DNA of 64,000 nucleotides from Kibdelosporangium persicum (lineage in GTDB: Bacteria; Actinomycetota; Actinomycetes; Mycobacteriales; Pseudonocardiaceae), in the NCBI RefSeq assembly GCF_013280595.1, contig NZ_JAAATY010000008.1:186001-250000 (forward strand). The letters run 5' to 3'. Position 1 is the stretch's first letter; every line of letters begins with the position of its first letter. A program made the position numbers and the translations under genes. Shown here one piece after another: positions 53,205-64,000 of the stretch. Under the pieces are notes generated by a model. That model did no database searches. It saw only the letters and a program-made list of their open reading frames with translations, and had not been told where the DNA came from.

Positions 53205-54137
53205 TCCATCCCGTGAACCGCCCCGTGATCGGCTCAGCACGATCCCGAGGATGATCAGCGCCGCGCCGGCGACGGTGTTCAGGCCGACTGGTTCGGCCAG
53301 GAACACCGCGCCGAGCGCGGTGGAGAACAGCGGGGTGATGTAGGTGACCGTGGACGCCACGGTGGACCCCGCCGCCCGGATCACGACGAAGTTCAACTGG
53401 TAGGCCACCCCGGTGCCCAGGGCGCCGAGCACCAGCAACGCGGCCATGGCGCCAAAACCTGGCCACCCCGGGCCACCTGCGAAAACCGGCGTGACCAGAC
53501 CCAGTTCCAGCGTCCCGCACGTGACCTGGACAGCCGCCAGGACCATCGCCGAATCGGGCCGGTGGGACATGAAGCGTCGCGTGTACGCGAAGGCCACGCC
53601 GTAGCAGGTCGTCGCACCGAGGCAGGCCAGCGTCCCGACCAACGGACCGGTGTCGACGCCGTTCCATACCCCGAGGACGACCAGCACACCGACGAACCCG
53701 ATGGCCATTCCGACGAGCCTGCGGGCGGTCGGCCGCTCGTCGGGCAACAACATCAGTACGAACACCAGCGTCGCGAGCGGCACGGTCGCGTTCCAGACCC
53801 CGGCCAGCACCGAGCTGATCTTGGTCTCGCCGAACGCGAACAGCGGGAACGGCACCGCGTTCAGGAAAAGCGCCACCACGGCGCCGTGGCCCCACACCGC
53901 CGGATCACGGGGCATCCGCCGGCCCGTCACGAGGACCAGCAGCCACAACGCGGCGGCGCCGAAGACACACCGCCACAGCGCGACCCACATCGGCGCGACG
54001 CCCGCGTTGACCGCGATCTTGATGAGGAAGAACGTCGATCCCCAGATCATCGACAACACCAGGAAGGCGGGCACCCAGCCGGTGGCCCCCTCGTCGCGCC
54101 ATCCCGGTTGACCTGCGCTTACACGTAGCTTTCTCAT
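53025..54137 (-). CDS. EamA/DMT-family transporter with unusual 3' extension
   Basis: A drug/metabolite transporter with ten helices in two EamA repeats, from FLVLSMIWGSTFFLIKIAV to GAALIILGIVLSRSRG (about 305 aa). The frame then runs on for about 60 charged, Gln/Arg-rich residues antisense to bioY and ends at 53025, giving 370 aa. Family members normally stop near the last helix, so the tail is probably readthrough after loss of the usual stop. ATG 54137 follows GGGAG; upstream frame is ignored. It is divergent from a LysR gene that may control it. The substrate is unknown. Confidence 0.85.
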   Translation of the reverse strand: MRKLRVSAGQPGWRDEGATGWVPAFLVLSMIWGSTFFLIKIAVNAGVAPMWVALWRCVFGAAALWLLVLVTGRRMPRDPAVWGHGAVVALFLNAVPFPLFAFGETKISSVLAGVWNATVPLATLVFVLMLLPDERPTARRLVGMAIGFVGVLVVLGVWNGVDTGPLVGTLACLGATTCYGVAFAYTRRFMSHRPDSAMVLAAVQVTCGTLELGLVTPVFAGGPGWPGFGAMAALLVLGALGTGVAYQLNFVVIRAAGSTVASTVTYITPLFSTALGAVFLAEPVGLNTVAGAALIILGIVLSRSRGGSRDGSGPAVGQRPRTRQQPGGQQDLDPVADQERQQPALDGRTQVHAGRGGEPRHADRVDHDIA

Positions 54138-54255
54138 CACGCTCCCACCGTGACCGGCTCCGCCGGGCGTGTCCGGCGGTGATCGGACACGAGGTTCGCC
54201 CGATCCGGCACAATGAGTCCAACAAGTTGGCCTGCGAGATCCATGAGAGTCGCTC

Positions 54256-55116
54256 ATGACCGTCAATCTGGCTCAGTTGAGGGCGTTCCTCGCCGTGGTC
54301 GACGAGGGCGGGTTCAGCGCGGCCGCCCCCGCGCTCGGCATCAGCCAGTCCGCGGTCTCGCACGCGATCGCGGCGCTCGAGCGGGCGGTCGGCAGTCCGG
54401 TGCTGCACCGGACCAAACAGCCACAACTGACCACGTTCGGCGCGCGCTTGGTCGAACACGCACGGGCCGCGGTCGGCGCGGCGTCCGCCATCGACGACCT
54501 GGTGGCCGAGAACGCGAACCAGCCCACCGGCACCATCCGGCTCGCCGCGCCGGCCACCGTGTGCCAGGGCCTGCTGCCGGACTTGCTGACGAAGTGGCGC
54601 GGCGACTTCCCGGGCATCACGGTCCGGGTCTTCGAAGGCGAGGACCACGAGATCGTCGAGTGGCTCGCCGAACGGACCATCGACGCGGCGGTCCTGGTCG
54701 ATCCGGACGGCCATGACGGGGCCGAGATCGGCGCGGACGAGTTCCGCGCACTGCTCCGCCGTGACCATCCGCTCGCGGGCGAGGACGTGATCGACATCCC
54801 GGACCTGGACGACGATCCGTTCCTGTTGTCCGACGGCGGATGTGAGCGCCATATCCGGGAGCTCTACCGGCGGACGACGAGCCGGTTGCGGCCGACGCAC
54901 CGGGTTCGGGAAGGCGCCACCCTGATCGCGATGGTGCAGGCCGGGATCGGCGTTTCGATCGTGCCCAGCCTGATGGGCGCCATGATCGACAACCGGGTCG
55001 TGCTCGTGCCTTTGAAGCAGAAACTGAAACGCCGCTTGGTTTTGACCGGTCCCGCTTCAGGATCGTGGCATCCGGCCGTTACCGCCTTGGTCGACGCGAC
55101 GCGGTCGAGGGCCTGA
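54256..55116 (+). CDS. LysR-family transcriptional regulator
   Basis: A 286-aa LysR regulator. The winged HTH is at residues 4-62 (NLAQLRAFLAVVDEGGFSAA, then APALGISQSAVSHAIAALER) and is followed by a periplasmic-binding-like effector domain (TGTIRLAAPATVCQGLLPDL, IAMVQAGIGVSIVPSLMG). It faces the EamA transporter across 118 bp and is likely its regulator. The inducer is unknown. Confidence 0.93.
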   Translation: MTVNLAQLRAFLAVVDEGGFSAAAPALGISQSAVSHAIAALERAVGSPVLHRTKQPQLTTFGARLVEHARAAVGAASAIDDLVAENANQPTGTIRLAAPATVCQGLLPDLLTKWRGDFPGITVRVFEGEDHEIVEWLAERTIDAAVLVDPDGHDGAEIGADEFRALLRRDHPLAGEDVIDIPDLDDDPFLLSDGGCERHIRELYRRTTSRLRPTHRVREGATLIAMVQAGIGVSIVPSLMGAMIDNRVVLVPLKQKLKRRLVLTGPASGSWHPAVTALVDATRSRA

Positions 55117-55155
55117 CAGCACCGAGGGTCTGAAAGCGATGTCGGTGCCTGCCGG

Positions 55156-55167
55156 TACCGTCGGTCC
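55156..55167 (+). promoter_or_regulatory. -10 box TACCGT, leaderless start of dinG
   Basis: TACCGT (55156-55161) is exactly 6 nt before GTG 55168. Confidence 0.55.
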
Positions 55168-57210
55168 GTGCCCCGAACCGCCGACTCCCTCCCGTCCCTG
55201 CGCGAACTGCTGACGACCGCCGTCGAAGCGGTCGGCGGTGCCGAACGGCCCGGTCAGGTGACCATGGCCGAAGCGGTGCACAAGTCGATCAAAACAGGCG
55301 AGCACCTGGCCGTCCAAGCGGGCACCGGCACCGGGAAGTCGTTGGCGTACTTGGTTCCCGCGGTCCACCACGCGATCGAGAGCGGCCGGACCGTCGTGGT
55401 CTCCACGGCGACCATCGCGCTGCAACGCCAACTGGTCGACCGTGATCTGCCCAGGCTCGCCAAGGCGCTGAAGCCGTCGATCGGGCGGGAGCCGACGTTC
55501 GCGATCCTCAAGGGCCGCCGCAACTACCTGTGCCTGCACCGGCTCGACACCGGCGCACCGGAGGAGCCGGACGACGGCGCGCTGTTCGACCCGTTCGCCG
55601 TCTCGGCACTCGGCAGGCACGTCAAAAGGCTCTTCGAATGGTCCTCGGAGACCGAGACGGGCGACCGCGACGAGCTCGTGCCCGGTGTGACCGACCAGGC
55701 GTGGCGGCAGGTCTCCGTGTCGGCCAAGGAATGCCTCGGCAAGGACAAGTGCCCGTTCGGCACGGACTGTTTCGCGGAACTGGCCCGGGCCGAAGCCGGG
55801 CGGGCCGACATCGTCGTGACCAACCACGCGCTGCTCGCCATCGACGCCCTGCAGGGCTACCAGGTCCTGCCCGAGCACGACGTCGTGATCATCGACGAGG
55901 CCCACGAACTGGTCGACCGGGTCACGTCGGTCGCCACCGCCGAACTGACCGCGGGCATGGTGTCCGCCGCGGTGAAACGCTGCGGCAGGCAGATCGCCGA
56001 GGACATCGTCGACCGGCTGGAAGAGGCCGGCGAAGGCATCCGGGAGATCTTCGGCGACCTGCCGCAGGGCAGGCTGGACGAGTTGCCGCGCCCGTTGGAA
56101 GGCGTGCTGCGGGTGACTCGCGACGCCGCGCACGCGTGCATCACCGCGCTAGGACCGGACCGTTCGTCACAGGACGTCGAGTCGACCACGCTACGGCGTC
56201 AGGCGATCGCGTTGCTGGAGGAAATCCACGACACCGCGGTCCGGGTCCTGGAGGCGTTCGACACGGACGACGCACAACGCCGTGACGTCGTGTGGCTGAG
56301 TTCGGACATGATCGGTGGGAATCCGCGGCCTCCGGCGCTCCGGGTCGCGCCGCTGGGCGTAGCCGGACTGCTGCGGGAGCGGCTGTTCGGGGAATGCACC
56401 ACCGTCCTGACGTCCGCGACGCTCACACTCGGCGGATCGTTCGACGCCCTGGCCCGCCAGTGGGGCCTGCCCGTCGAGCAGCGGCCCTCCCAGAAGGCCG
56501 AAGGCACGGCCACGGACATCACGCCGCCCGCCGACAACGACATGCCGCGCTGGTCCGGGATCGACGTCGGATCGCCGTTCACCCATGAGAAAAGCGGAAT
56601 CCTGTACGTGGCGCGGCACCTTCCGCCGCCTGGCCGCGACGGTCTGCAACCCGCGTTCTTCGACGAGCTCGAAGGCCTGGTGAACGCCGCCGGTGGCCGC
56701 ACGCTGGGGCTGTTCTCGTCGATGCGGGCCGCCCGGCAGGCCGCGGACGAGCTCAGGGAGCGGCTGGACCACCCGATCTTGTGCCAGGGCGAGGATTCCA
56801 CGTCGTTGCTGGTCAGCAAGTTCGCCGAGGACGAGGCCACGTGCCTGTTCGGGACGTTGTCGCTGTGGCAGGGCGTCGACGTGCCCGGCCCGTCACTGCA
56901 ACTGGTGGTCGTCGACCGGATCCCGTTCCCGCGTCCGGACGACCCGTTGGCGTCGGCTCGTCAGCGGGCGGTCGAGGCGCGCGGCGGCAACGGGTTCCTC
57001 ACCGTCGCCGCGACGCACGCGGCACTGTTGCTGGCGCAAGGCGCGGGCCGTCTGCTGCGGTCCAATGACGACAAGGGCGTCGTGGCGATCCTCGACTCGC
57101 GGCTCGCGACCGCACGGTATGGCGGCTTCCTCCGCGCGTCGCTTCCTCCCTTCTGGACAACCTACGACCAGTCAGTTGTAAGAGGTGCATTGGCCCGGCT
57201 CAATAGTTGA
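55168..57210 (+). CDS. dinG: DinG-family ATP-dependent DNA helicase
   Basis: An XPD/DinG-like superfamily 2 helicase, 680 aa. Walker A is AGTGTGKS (51-58). Cys residues for a 4Fe-4S cluster are in RRNYLCLHRL and in KECLGKDKCPFGTDCFAEL. The DEAH box is VVIIDEAHELVD, and late motifs are GLFSSMRAARQAADEL, FGTLSLWQGVDVPG and QGAGRLLRS. It unwinds 5'-to-3' at D-loops or R-loops during repair. Counterpart of Rv1329c near the same gene block. The start is leaderless. Confidence 0.94.
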   Translation: MPRTADSLPSLRELLTTAVEAVGGAERPGQVTMAEAVHKSIKTGEHLAVQAGTGTGKSLAYLVPAVHHAIESGRTVVVSTATIALQRQLVDRDLPRLAKALKPSIGREPTFAILKGRRNYLCLHRLDTGAPEEPDDGALFDPFAVSALGRHVKRLFEWSSETETGDRDELVPGVTDQAWRQVSVSAKECLGKDKCPFGTDCFAELARAEAGRADIVVTNHALLAIDALQGYQVLPEHDVVIIDEAHELVDRVTSVATAELTAGMVSAAVKRCGRQIAEDIVDRLEEAGEGIREIFGDLPQGRLDELPRPLEGVLRVTRDAAHACITALGPDRSSQDVESTTLRRQAIALLEEIHDTAVRVLEAFDTDDAQRRDVVWLSSDMIGGNPRPPALRVAPLGVAGLLRERLFGECTTVLTSATLTLGGSFDALARQWGLPVEQRPSQKAEGTATDITPPADNDMPRWSGIDVGSPFTHEKSGILYVARHLPPPGRDGLQPAFFDELEGLVNAAGGRTLGLFSSMRAARQAADELRERLDHPILCQGEDSTSLLVSKFAEDEATCLFGTLSLWQGVDVPGPSLQLVVVDRIPFPRPDDPLASARQRAVEARGGNGFLTVAATHAALLLAQGAGRLLRSNDDKGVVAILDSRLATARYGGFLRASLPPFWTTYDQSVVRGALARLNS

Positions 57211-57276
57211 ACCACCATCCCATTGCCGTCCGTACCACCCTACGGAGGCATCGCGGAAGGTGAGGGAGACAGCCGT

Positions 57277-58467
57277 ATGGGGTCGCACCGGGTGGATGAA
57301 CCGCGCCCGTTCAACCGCAGGATCCTTGTGGGGCTGGTGATCGGTGTGACGGTGTCGGCCACGCTCACCGCGATCGCCACGACCAACCAGTCACCGGTGG
57401 CGCACGAGACCGTCGAGGTGGGATCGTCCATTCCGCTGGAACCCACGATGCGCAAGGACGTGCGGCTGACGCCCGACGAGGCCAAGGCACGGGCCCGCGA
57501 GGAAGCCCACCTCAGCAAGATGGTCGACTCGTTGCGCCGCAAACTCGGCAACGCGTACGCGGGCGCCTGGTACGACAACACCAAGCGCAAGCTGATGGTT
57601 GGCATCATCGACCGGGCGTATCTCGGCGATGTGCAGCGGGCCGGTGCGGAACCCCGGATGATGAAGAACAACCTGGCCGGTCTGGTCGGCCAGAAGACCC
57701 GGATCGACCGGATGGGCGGGTCCGCCCCGTCGTCGATCTTCTCCTGGTACGTCGACCCGGCCACGAACAGCGTGGTGATCGAGGCGAAGAAGGACGGGAC
57801 GGCGGACGAGTTCATCGAGAAGGCCAAGGGCAACGGGGACCTGGTCCGCGTCGAGAGGTCGGACCGTGAACCCCGCGTGCTGGCGGACGTGATCGGCGGA
57901 CGCGGCTTCACCGTCGGCGACGCCCGCTGCTCGATCGGGTTCTCCGCGACCACGCCCGCCGGAACGAAGCACTTCATCACCGCCGGGCACTGCACCGCGG
58001 CCGGTGCGGTGGTCCTCAGCGACGGCCTGGAATTCGGCCGGGTCAACGCGGGCACGTTCGACACCGACGGCGACTTCGGCCTGGTCGACGTGACCGACCC
58101 GGCCGCCGGGATCCCGGCCTCCTCGGTCGACACGCGGGACGGCGGGCCGATCACCGTGACCGGCACCGAGGTGGCGCCGGTCGGTGCTTCGGTATGCCGG
58201 TCGGGCGCGACGTCCGGCTTCGCGTGCGGCGAGATCACCGCGATCGACGAGACGGTGAACTACGGCGAAGGCCGGATCGTCCGCGGCCTGACCCGGACCT
58301 CGGTGTGCGCCGAGCCTGGCGACTCGGGCGGGCCGTTCGTCAGCGGCACGCAGGCCCAGGGGGTGACGTCCGGCGGGATCGGTGACTGCGCCAGCGCCGG
58401 GACCACGTTCTTCCAGCCGATCAACGAGGCCGCGACCAAGCTCGGCGTGACCGTGGTGACCGGCTGA
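57277..58467 (+). CDS. Secreted chymotrypsin-like serine protease (alpha-lytic protease type)
   Basis: A 396-aa pre-pro-protease. An N-terminal signal or anchor helix (RRILVGLVIGVTVSATLTAI) is followed by a long prodomain (to about 195) rich in Lys/Glu helices. The mature S1 domain begins near ADVIGGRGFTVGDARCSIGF and has His238 (HFITAGHC), Asp266 (DGDFGLVDV) and Ser350 (EPGDSGGPFV). Similar Streptomyces proteases need the prodomain to fold. ATG 57277 follows AGGGAG; an in-frame ATG at 57223 is less likely. Confidence 0.9.
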   Translation: MGSHRVDEPRPFNRRILVGLVIGVTVSATLTAIATTNQSPVAHETVEVGSSIPLEPTMRKDVRLTPDEAKARAREEAHLSKMVDSLRRKLGNAYAGAWYDNTKRKLMVGIIDRAYLGDVQRAGAEPRMMKNNLAGLVGQKTRIDRMGGSAPSSIFSWYVDPATNSVVIEAKKDGTADEFIEKAKGNGDLVRVERSDREPRVLADVIGGRGFTVGDARCSIGFSATTPAGTKHFITAGHCTAAGAVVLSDGLEFGRVNAGTFDTDGDFGLVDVTDPAAGIPASSVDTRDGGPITVTGTEVAPVGASVCRSGATSGFACGEITAIDETVNYGEGRIVRGLTRTSVCAEPGDSGGPFVSGTQAQGVTSGGIGDCASAGTTFFQPINEAATKLGVTVVTG

Positions 58468-58607
58468 CCAGTTTTGTCGGCGATGAGTGACGCACGCTCA
58501 CCCTCGGGGCCGCCTTCGGGTCCAGGCCTGGTTCACGTGGTGGTGGCGGGGCAGGTCGCCGCATGGCGTCCAGATCTGAGAACACCCTGCTCAACGAGGG
58601 TGGCGCA

Positions 58608-60625
<2,018 letters not shown>

Positions 60626-60643
60626 CTACCTTGGGCTCGAGCG

Positions 60644-62404
60644 TTACTTCTTGTGCGGGTCGCCGCCGGTGATCTCGTCCGGCTGGGTCTTCTCCGCGAG
60701 CACCTCGGACGGCGTGGCCTTGTGGCTGGCGCCGACGTGCGCCTCGGCGCGGTACCGCTCGACCATGTGCGGGTAGTGCAGCTCGAACGCCGGACGCTCC
60801 GACCGGATCCGCGGCAGCTCCTTGAAGTTGTGCCGCGGCGGCGGGGACGTGGTCGCCCACTCCAGCGAGTTGCCGTAGCCCCATGGGTCGTCGGCCTCGG
60901 TGACCTGGCCGTACCGGTAGCTCTTGAACACGTTCCAGATGAACGGCAGCGTCGACGCGCCCAGGATGTAGGCACCGACCGTGGAGATCGTGTTGAGCGT
61001 CGTGAAGCCGTCACTGGCCAGGTAGTCGACGTACCGGCGGGGCATGCCCTCGTTGCCGACCCAGTGCTGGACCAGGAACGTGCCGTGGAAGCCGATGAAC
61101 GTGGTCCAGAAGTGCAGCTTGCCCAGCTTCTCGTCCATGAACCGGCCGGTGATCTTCGGGAACCAGAAGTAGATCCCGGCGAAGGTCGCGAACACGATCG
61201 TGCCGTAGAGCACGTAGTGGAAGTGCGCCACCACGAAGTACGTGTCCGACACGTGGAAGTCGATCGCCGGCGCGGCGAGCAGGATGCCGGTCAGGCCACC
61301 GAAGAGGAACGTGACCAGGAAGCCGACCGAGAACAGCATCGGCGACTCGAACGTCAGCTGGCCCTTCCACATGGTCAGGATCCAGTTGAAGAACTTCACG
61401 CCGGTCGGCACCGCGATCAGGAACGTCATGAACGAGAAGAACGGCAGCAGCACGGCGCCGGTCGCGTACATGTGGTGCGCCCAGACGGCCACCGACAGCG
61501 CGGCGATCGACAGCGTCGCGTAGACCAACATCTTGTAGCCGAACAGCGGCTTGCGGCTGAACACCGGGATGATCTCGGAGACGATGCCGAAGAACGGCAG
61601 CGCGACGATGTACACCTCGGGATGGCCGAAGAACCAGAACAGGTGCTGCCAGAGGATCACGCCACCGTTGGCGGGATCGAAGACGTGGGCGCCGATATGG
61701 CGGTCGGCGAGCAGACCCAGCAGGGCCGCGGTCAGGATCGGGAACGCGATCAGCACCAGGATGGCCGTGATCAGTATGTTCCAGGTGAAGATCGGCATCC
61801 GGAACATGGTCATGCCCGGGCCGCGCAGGCAGACCACGGTCGTGATCATGTTGACCGCGCCGAGGATCGTGCCGAGACCGGACACCACCAGGCCGGAGAT
61901 CCACAGGTCGGCACCGACACCCGGTGAGTGGATCTTGTCCGACAGCGGGGTGTAGGCGAACCAGCCGAAGTCGGCGGCGCCACCCGGGGTCAGGAAGCCG
62001 GAGATCACGATGATCCCGCCGAACAGGTACAGCCAGTACGAGAACGCGTTCAGCCTCGGGAACGCCACGTCCGGCGCGCCGATCTGCAGCGGCAGCACGA
62101 AGTTGGCGAACCCGAACAGGATCGGCGTCGCGTACAGCAGCAGCATGATCGTGCCGTGCATGGTGAACAGCTGGTTGTACTGCTCCTGCGACAGGAACTG
62201 CTGTCCTGGCACGGCGAGCTCGGTGCGGATCAGCATCGCCATCGCGCCGCCCACCATGAAGAAGGCGAACGCGGTGACCAGGTACATGATCCCGATCTGC
62301 TTGTGGTCCGTAGTGCGGAACAACCGCAGGAGGTACGAACCCTTGACCGTCTTACCCGCCGGGAACGGTCGAGTCGCGATCGGCTTGGGGGCTACCGCCG
62401 TCAC
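60644..62404 (-). CDS. ctaD: Cytochrome c oxidase subunit I
   Basis: A 586-aa, 12-helix catalytic subunit of the aa3 terminal oxidase. Heme and CuB ligands appear in [12 protein letters not shown] (heme a His), [15 protein letters not shown] (CuB His and the Tyr cross-link), [10 protein letters not shown] (two CuB His) and [11 protein letters not shown] (heme a/a3 His). GTG 62404 has GGAGG 7 nt upstream; the longer frame to 62518 lacks a start signal. The gene stands alone, away from ctaC and ctaE, as in most actinobacteria. The 148 nt upstream hold no gene. Confidence 0.97.
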   Translation of the reverse strand: MTAVAPKPIATRPFPAGKTVKGSYLLRLFRTTDHKQIGIMYLVTAFAFFMVGGAMAMLIRTELAVPGQQFLSQEQYNQLFTMHGTIMLLLYATPILFGFANFVLPLQIGAPDVAFPRLNAFSYWLYLFGGIIVISGFLTPGGAADFGWFAYTPLSDKIHSPGVGADLWISGLVVSGLGTILGAVNMITTVVCLRGPGMTMFRMPIFTWNILITAILVLIAFPILTAALLGLLADRHIGAHVFDPANGGVILWQHLFWFFGHPEVYIVALPFFGIVSEIIPVFSRKPLFGYKMLVYATLSIAALSVAVWAHHMYATGAVLLPFFSFMTFLIAVPTGVKFFNWILTMWKGQLTFESPMLFSVGFLVTFLFGGLTGILLAAPAIDFHVSDTYFVVAHFHYVLYGTIVFATFAGIYFWFPKITGRFMDEKLGKLHFWTTFIGFHGTFLVQHWVGNEGMPRRYVDYLASDGFTTLNTISTVGAYILGASTLPFIWNVFKSYRYGQVTEADDPWGYGNSLEWATTSPPPRHNFKELPRIRSERPAFELHYPHMVERYRAEAHVGASHKATPSEVLAEKTQPDEITGGDPHKK

Positions 62405-62553
62405 TTCCGTGCCTCCAGTGGTGGTTCTCGTTCGGGGCCGCGCCAAGACAGCTGTCCGGGCGACGGACTGGATACTATCCCCCGCTACATATGTGGGCGC
62501 GCGAGGGGAGCCAACCACACCTCGACCGGCAGGCTGCCGTTGGGTGGATCACA

Positions 62554-63789
62554 TCAGGACGGCTGAGCTGGGACAACCGCGTACTGACGAAGTGTCAGGT
62601 CGGTGTAGGTGACCGGGCCGCGCGGGCCGGGCACCTTGTCGATGTTGATCCCGGTCTCCGGCACCGCGAGCAGCTTGAACCCGTCGAGCAGCCTGGTGGT
62701 GGCGTTCCAGAACACCCCGGTCCCGGTGTACGCGGCCATGAAGGCGTCGGCGGTCGCTGAGTTCTCCGTCACGATTCCGGCGGCCAGGCCCGAGGTCTTC
62801 TCGTTGGCGACCTGCGCGGCCTGCACGGCGTCGTCGACCGGGGACACGGTGACGGTCGCCTCGCGGTCGGAATCCAGCGCCCACTCGTAGCCGATCGGGT
62901 GGTCGTGCGGCGGCAACGAGGCCCGGACGCCTGCTTTCTCCAACGTCTCCAGCACGGCGGGCAACACGTCGGCGTAGACGGCGGAGTCGATCAGCAGCAG
63001 GTTGAGCCGGTTGCACACGCCCAGCCGGTCCAGGCTGCGGGCGATCAGGTCGTGTGCCTTGGCCAGGTCCGCGTCGCCGTCCAGGTACAGCACGCCGCCG
63101 CCGTCCGCGTGCGCCAACGTCCGCACGCCGTGCTTGGCGGCCTCGAAGCCCAGCTCACGGGTGCTGTCGCCGCTGCCGCGCAGGATCACCAACGGCACCA
63201 GGCCGGGAAAGCGGACCAGGGCCGCGGCCGCCGCGCGGTCGGCGCTCGGCACGAGCTGGATGACAGCGGGGTCGATGCCCGCGTCGGTCAGCGCGGGCGC
63301 GATGACCTCGTGCACCAGGGCCGTGGCCGATCTCAGCGCGGCCGAGCCGGTGCGCAGCACGCCCGCGTTGCGGGACTTGATCAGCTGGGAGGCGACGTCC
63401 ACCGTGACGTTGGGCCTGGCCTCGTAGTTGGCGCCGATCACGCCGACCGGCCTGCGGCGCTCGACGAGCCTGAGGCCGTCCGGCAGGTCGCGGATCGGGG
63501 TCTCCCGTGGCGCGTGCGGCACACCGGCGAGGAGGCTCAACGAATCGGCCATGGCGGTCAGCCGGGCCTCGGTGATGGTCAGCCGGTCCATCAGGCCGGA
63601 GCTCATCCCGCCGGCCTTCGCGGCCTCGACGTCCTGGGCATTCGCCTCGAGCACGGCCCGCGCGCTGGCCCGCAACCGCTCGGCCATTCCGGTCAGCGCG
63701 GCGTCGATGGCCTGCTCGGATGCCGTGGCCAAGGACGGCGCCGCCTGCTTCGCCGCGCGTGCGCAGGCCTCGACAACCTGGTCAACCAC
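62554..63789 (-). CDS. proA: Gamma-glutamyl phosphate reductase
   Basis: A 411-aa enzyme reducing gamma-glutamyl phosphate with NADPH in proline synthesis. Key parts are RRPVGVIGANYEARPNVTVD, GNAGVLRTGSAALRSATALV-like cofactor region, LVILRGSGDST, and the catalytic Cys in DRLGVCNRLN. GTG 63789 follows AGGAG with 6 nt spacing; the frame to 63846 is rejected. proB is not adjacent in this window. Divergent from an amidase gene. Confidence 0.95.
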   Translation of the reverse strand: MVDQVVEACARAAKQAAPSLATASEQAIDAALTGMAERLRASARAVLEANAQDVEAAKAGGMSSGLMDRLTITEARLTAMADSLSLLAGVPHAPRETPIRDLPDGLRLVERRRPVGVIGANYEARPNVTVDVASQLIKSRNAGVLRTGSAALRSATALVHEVIAPALTDAGIDPAVIQLVPSADRAAAAALVRFPGLVPLVILRGSGDSTRELGFEAAKHGVRTLAHADGGGVLYLDGDADLAKAHDLIARSLDRLGVCNRLNLLLIDSAVYADVLPAVLETLEKAGVRASLPPHDHPIGYEWALDSDREATVTVSPVDDAVQAAQVANEKTSGLAAGIVTENSATADAFMAAYTGTGVFWNATTRLLDGFKLLAVPETGINIDKVPGPRGPVTYTDLTLRQYAVVPAQPS

Positions 63790-63878
63790 CGTCTTCTCCT
63801 CTCGAGTGGAGTGACTAGTCTGCCGCACGGGGTGGCACCATCCCACGGGAGGCGAAACACAAGTCCACTGGAGGCGTC

Positions 63879-64000
63879 GTGACTCAGTTCGTGGGCCTGC
63901 GGCGGACCGCCGAAACGGTCGCTGCCGGCGATACGAGCTCGGTCGACCTCGTCTCCGAGGCGCTCGACCGGATCGAGAAGTCCCAGCCCAGCCTGAACGC
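63879..64000 (+). CDS. Amidase signature-family protein, 3'-truncated by window edge
   Basis: Only the first 40 codons are present: MTQFVGLRRTAETVAAGDTS, then SVDLVSEALDRIEKSQPSLN. This is the usual N-terminal helix pair of amidase signature enzymes (GatA and relatives). The catalytic Ser-Ser-Lys region lies outside the window. GTG 63879 has GGAGG 4 nt upstream. GatA versus another amidase cannot be decided. Confidence 0.7.
   Translation, partial: MTQFVGLRRTAETVAAGDTSSVDLVSEALDRIEKSQPSLN

Overview
The window is high-GC, gene-dense chromosomal DNA of an actinomycete. Four things point to a Pseudonocardiaceae-like member of the Pseudonocardiales, although the species cannot be read from the sequence: codon use, leaderless promoters with a TAnnnT box about 6 nt before ATG/GTG, large LuxR (LAL) and SARP regulators, and gene order. 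The block from clpS to rdgB follows the order of the Mycobacterium tuberculosis Rv1331-Rv1341 region. No phage, insertion sequence, CRISPR array, rRNA or biosynthetic megagene is visible.

Left part (1-21600): two tandem LAL regulators (the first runs off the left edge), a SnoaL-like protein, an ABC-F ATPase, the molybdate importer modABC, a branched-chain 2-oxoacid dehydrogenase operon (E1alpha-E1beta-E2) with a divergent Lrp/AsnC regulator, a secreted trypsin-like protease, a GABA catabolic set (PucR-type regulator, gabT, gabD), a double-domain universal stress protein and an SDR.

Middle part (21600-41450), the more accessory section: an XRE-SARP-NB-ARC-TPR regulator, a membrane protein fusing a phospholipase A2 domain to a degraded acyltransferase-3 region, an LCP cell-wall ligase, a Baeyer-Villiger-type monooxygenase with a divergent TetR, and a short-arm tRNA with a leucine anticodon followed by a broken SDR. 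Then come a TetR/NTF2-like pair sharing an operator motif, a NUDIX protein, an AAC(2') aminoglycoside acetyltransferase, Bcp, a beta-lactamase-like lipoprotein, and a FAD monooxygenase/TetR pair separated by two abutting palindromic operators. Degraded copies of that monooxygenase's 3' end lie downstream of it.

Right part (41450-64000), mostly housekeeping: rdgB, rph, an Rv1339-type phosphodiesterase, murI, two rhomboids, an inserted SMP-30 gene, cysM-cysO-mec (sulfur-carrier cysteine synthesis), an S58 peptidase, a DUF2017 protein and clpS. These are followed by pncB, pncA, bioY, an EamA transporter with divergent LysR, dinG, a secreted S1 protease, a Pth2-domain protein, serB, ctaD, proA and the start of an amidase.

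Functional links: CysO carries sulfide, CysM joins it to an activated serine, and Mec releases cysteine. PncA and PncB salvage nicotinamide to NaMN. GabT and GabD turn GABA into succinate, probably under the PucR-type regulator. The bkd operon oxidises branched-chain 2-oxoacids, which in actinomycetes supplies primers for branched fatty acids and polyketides.
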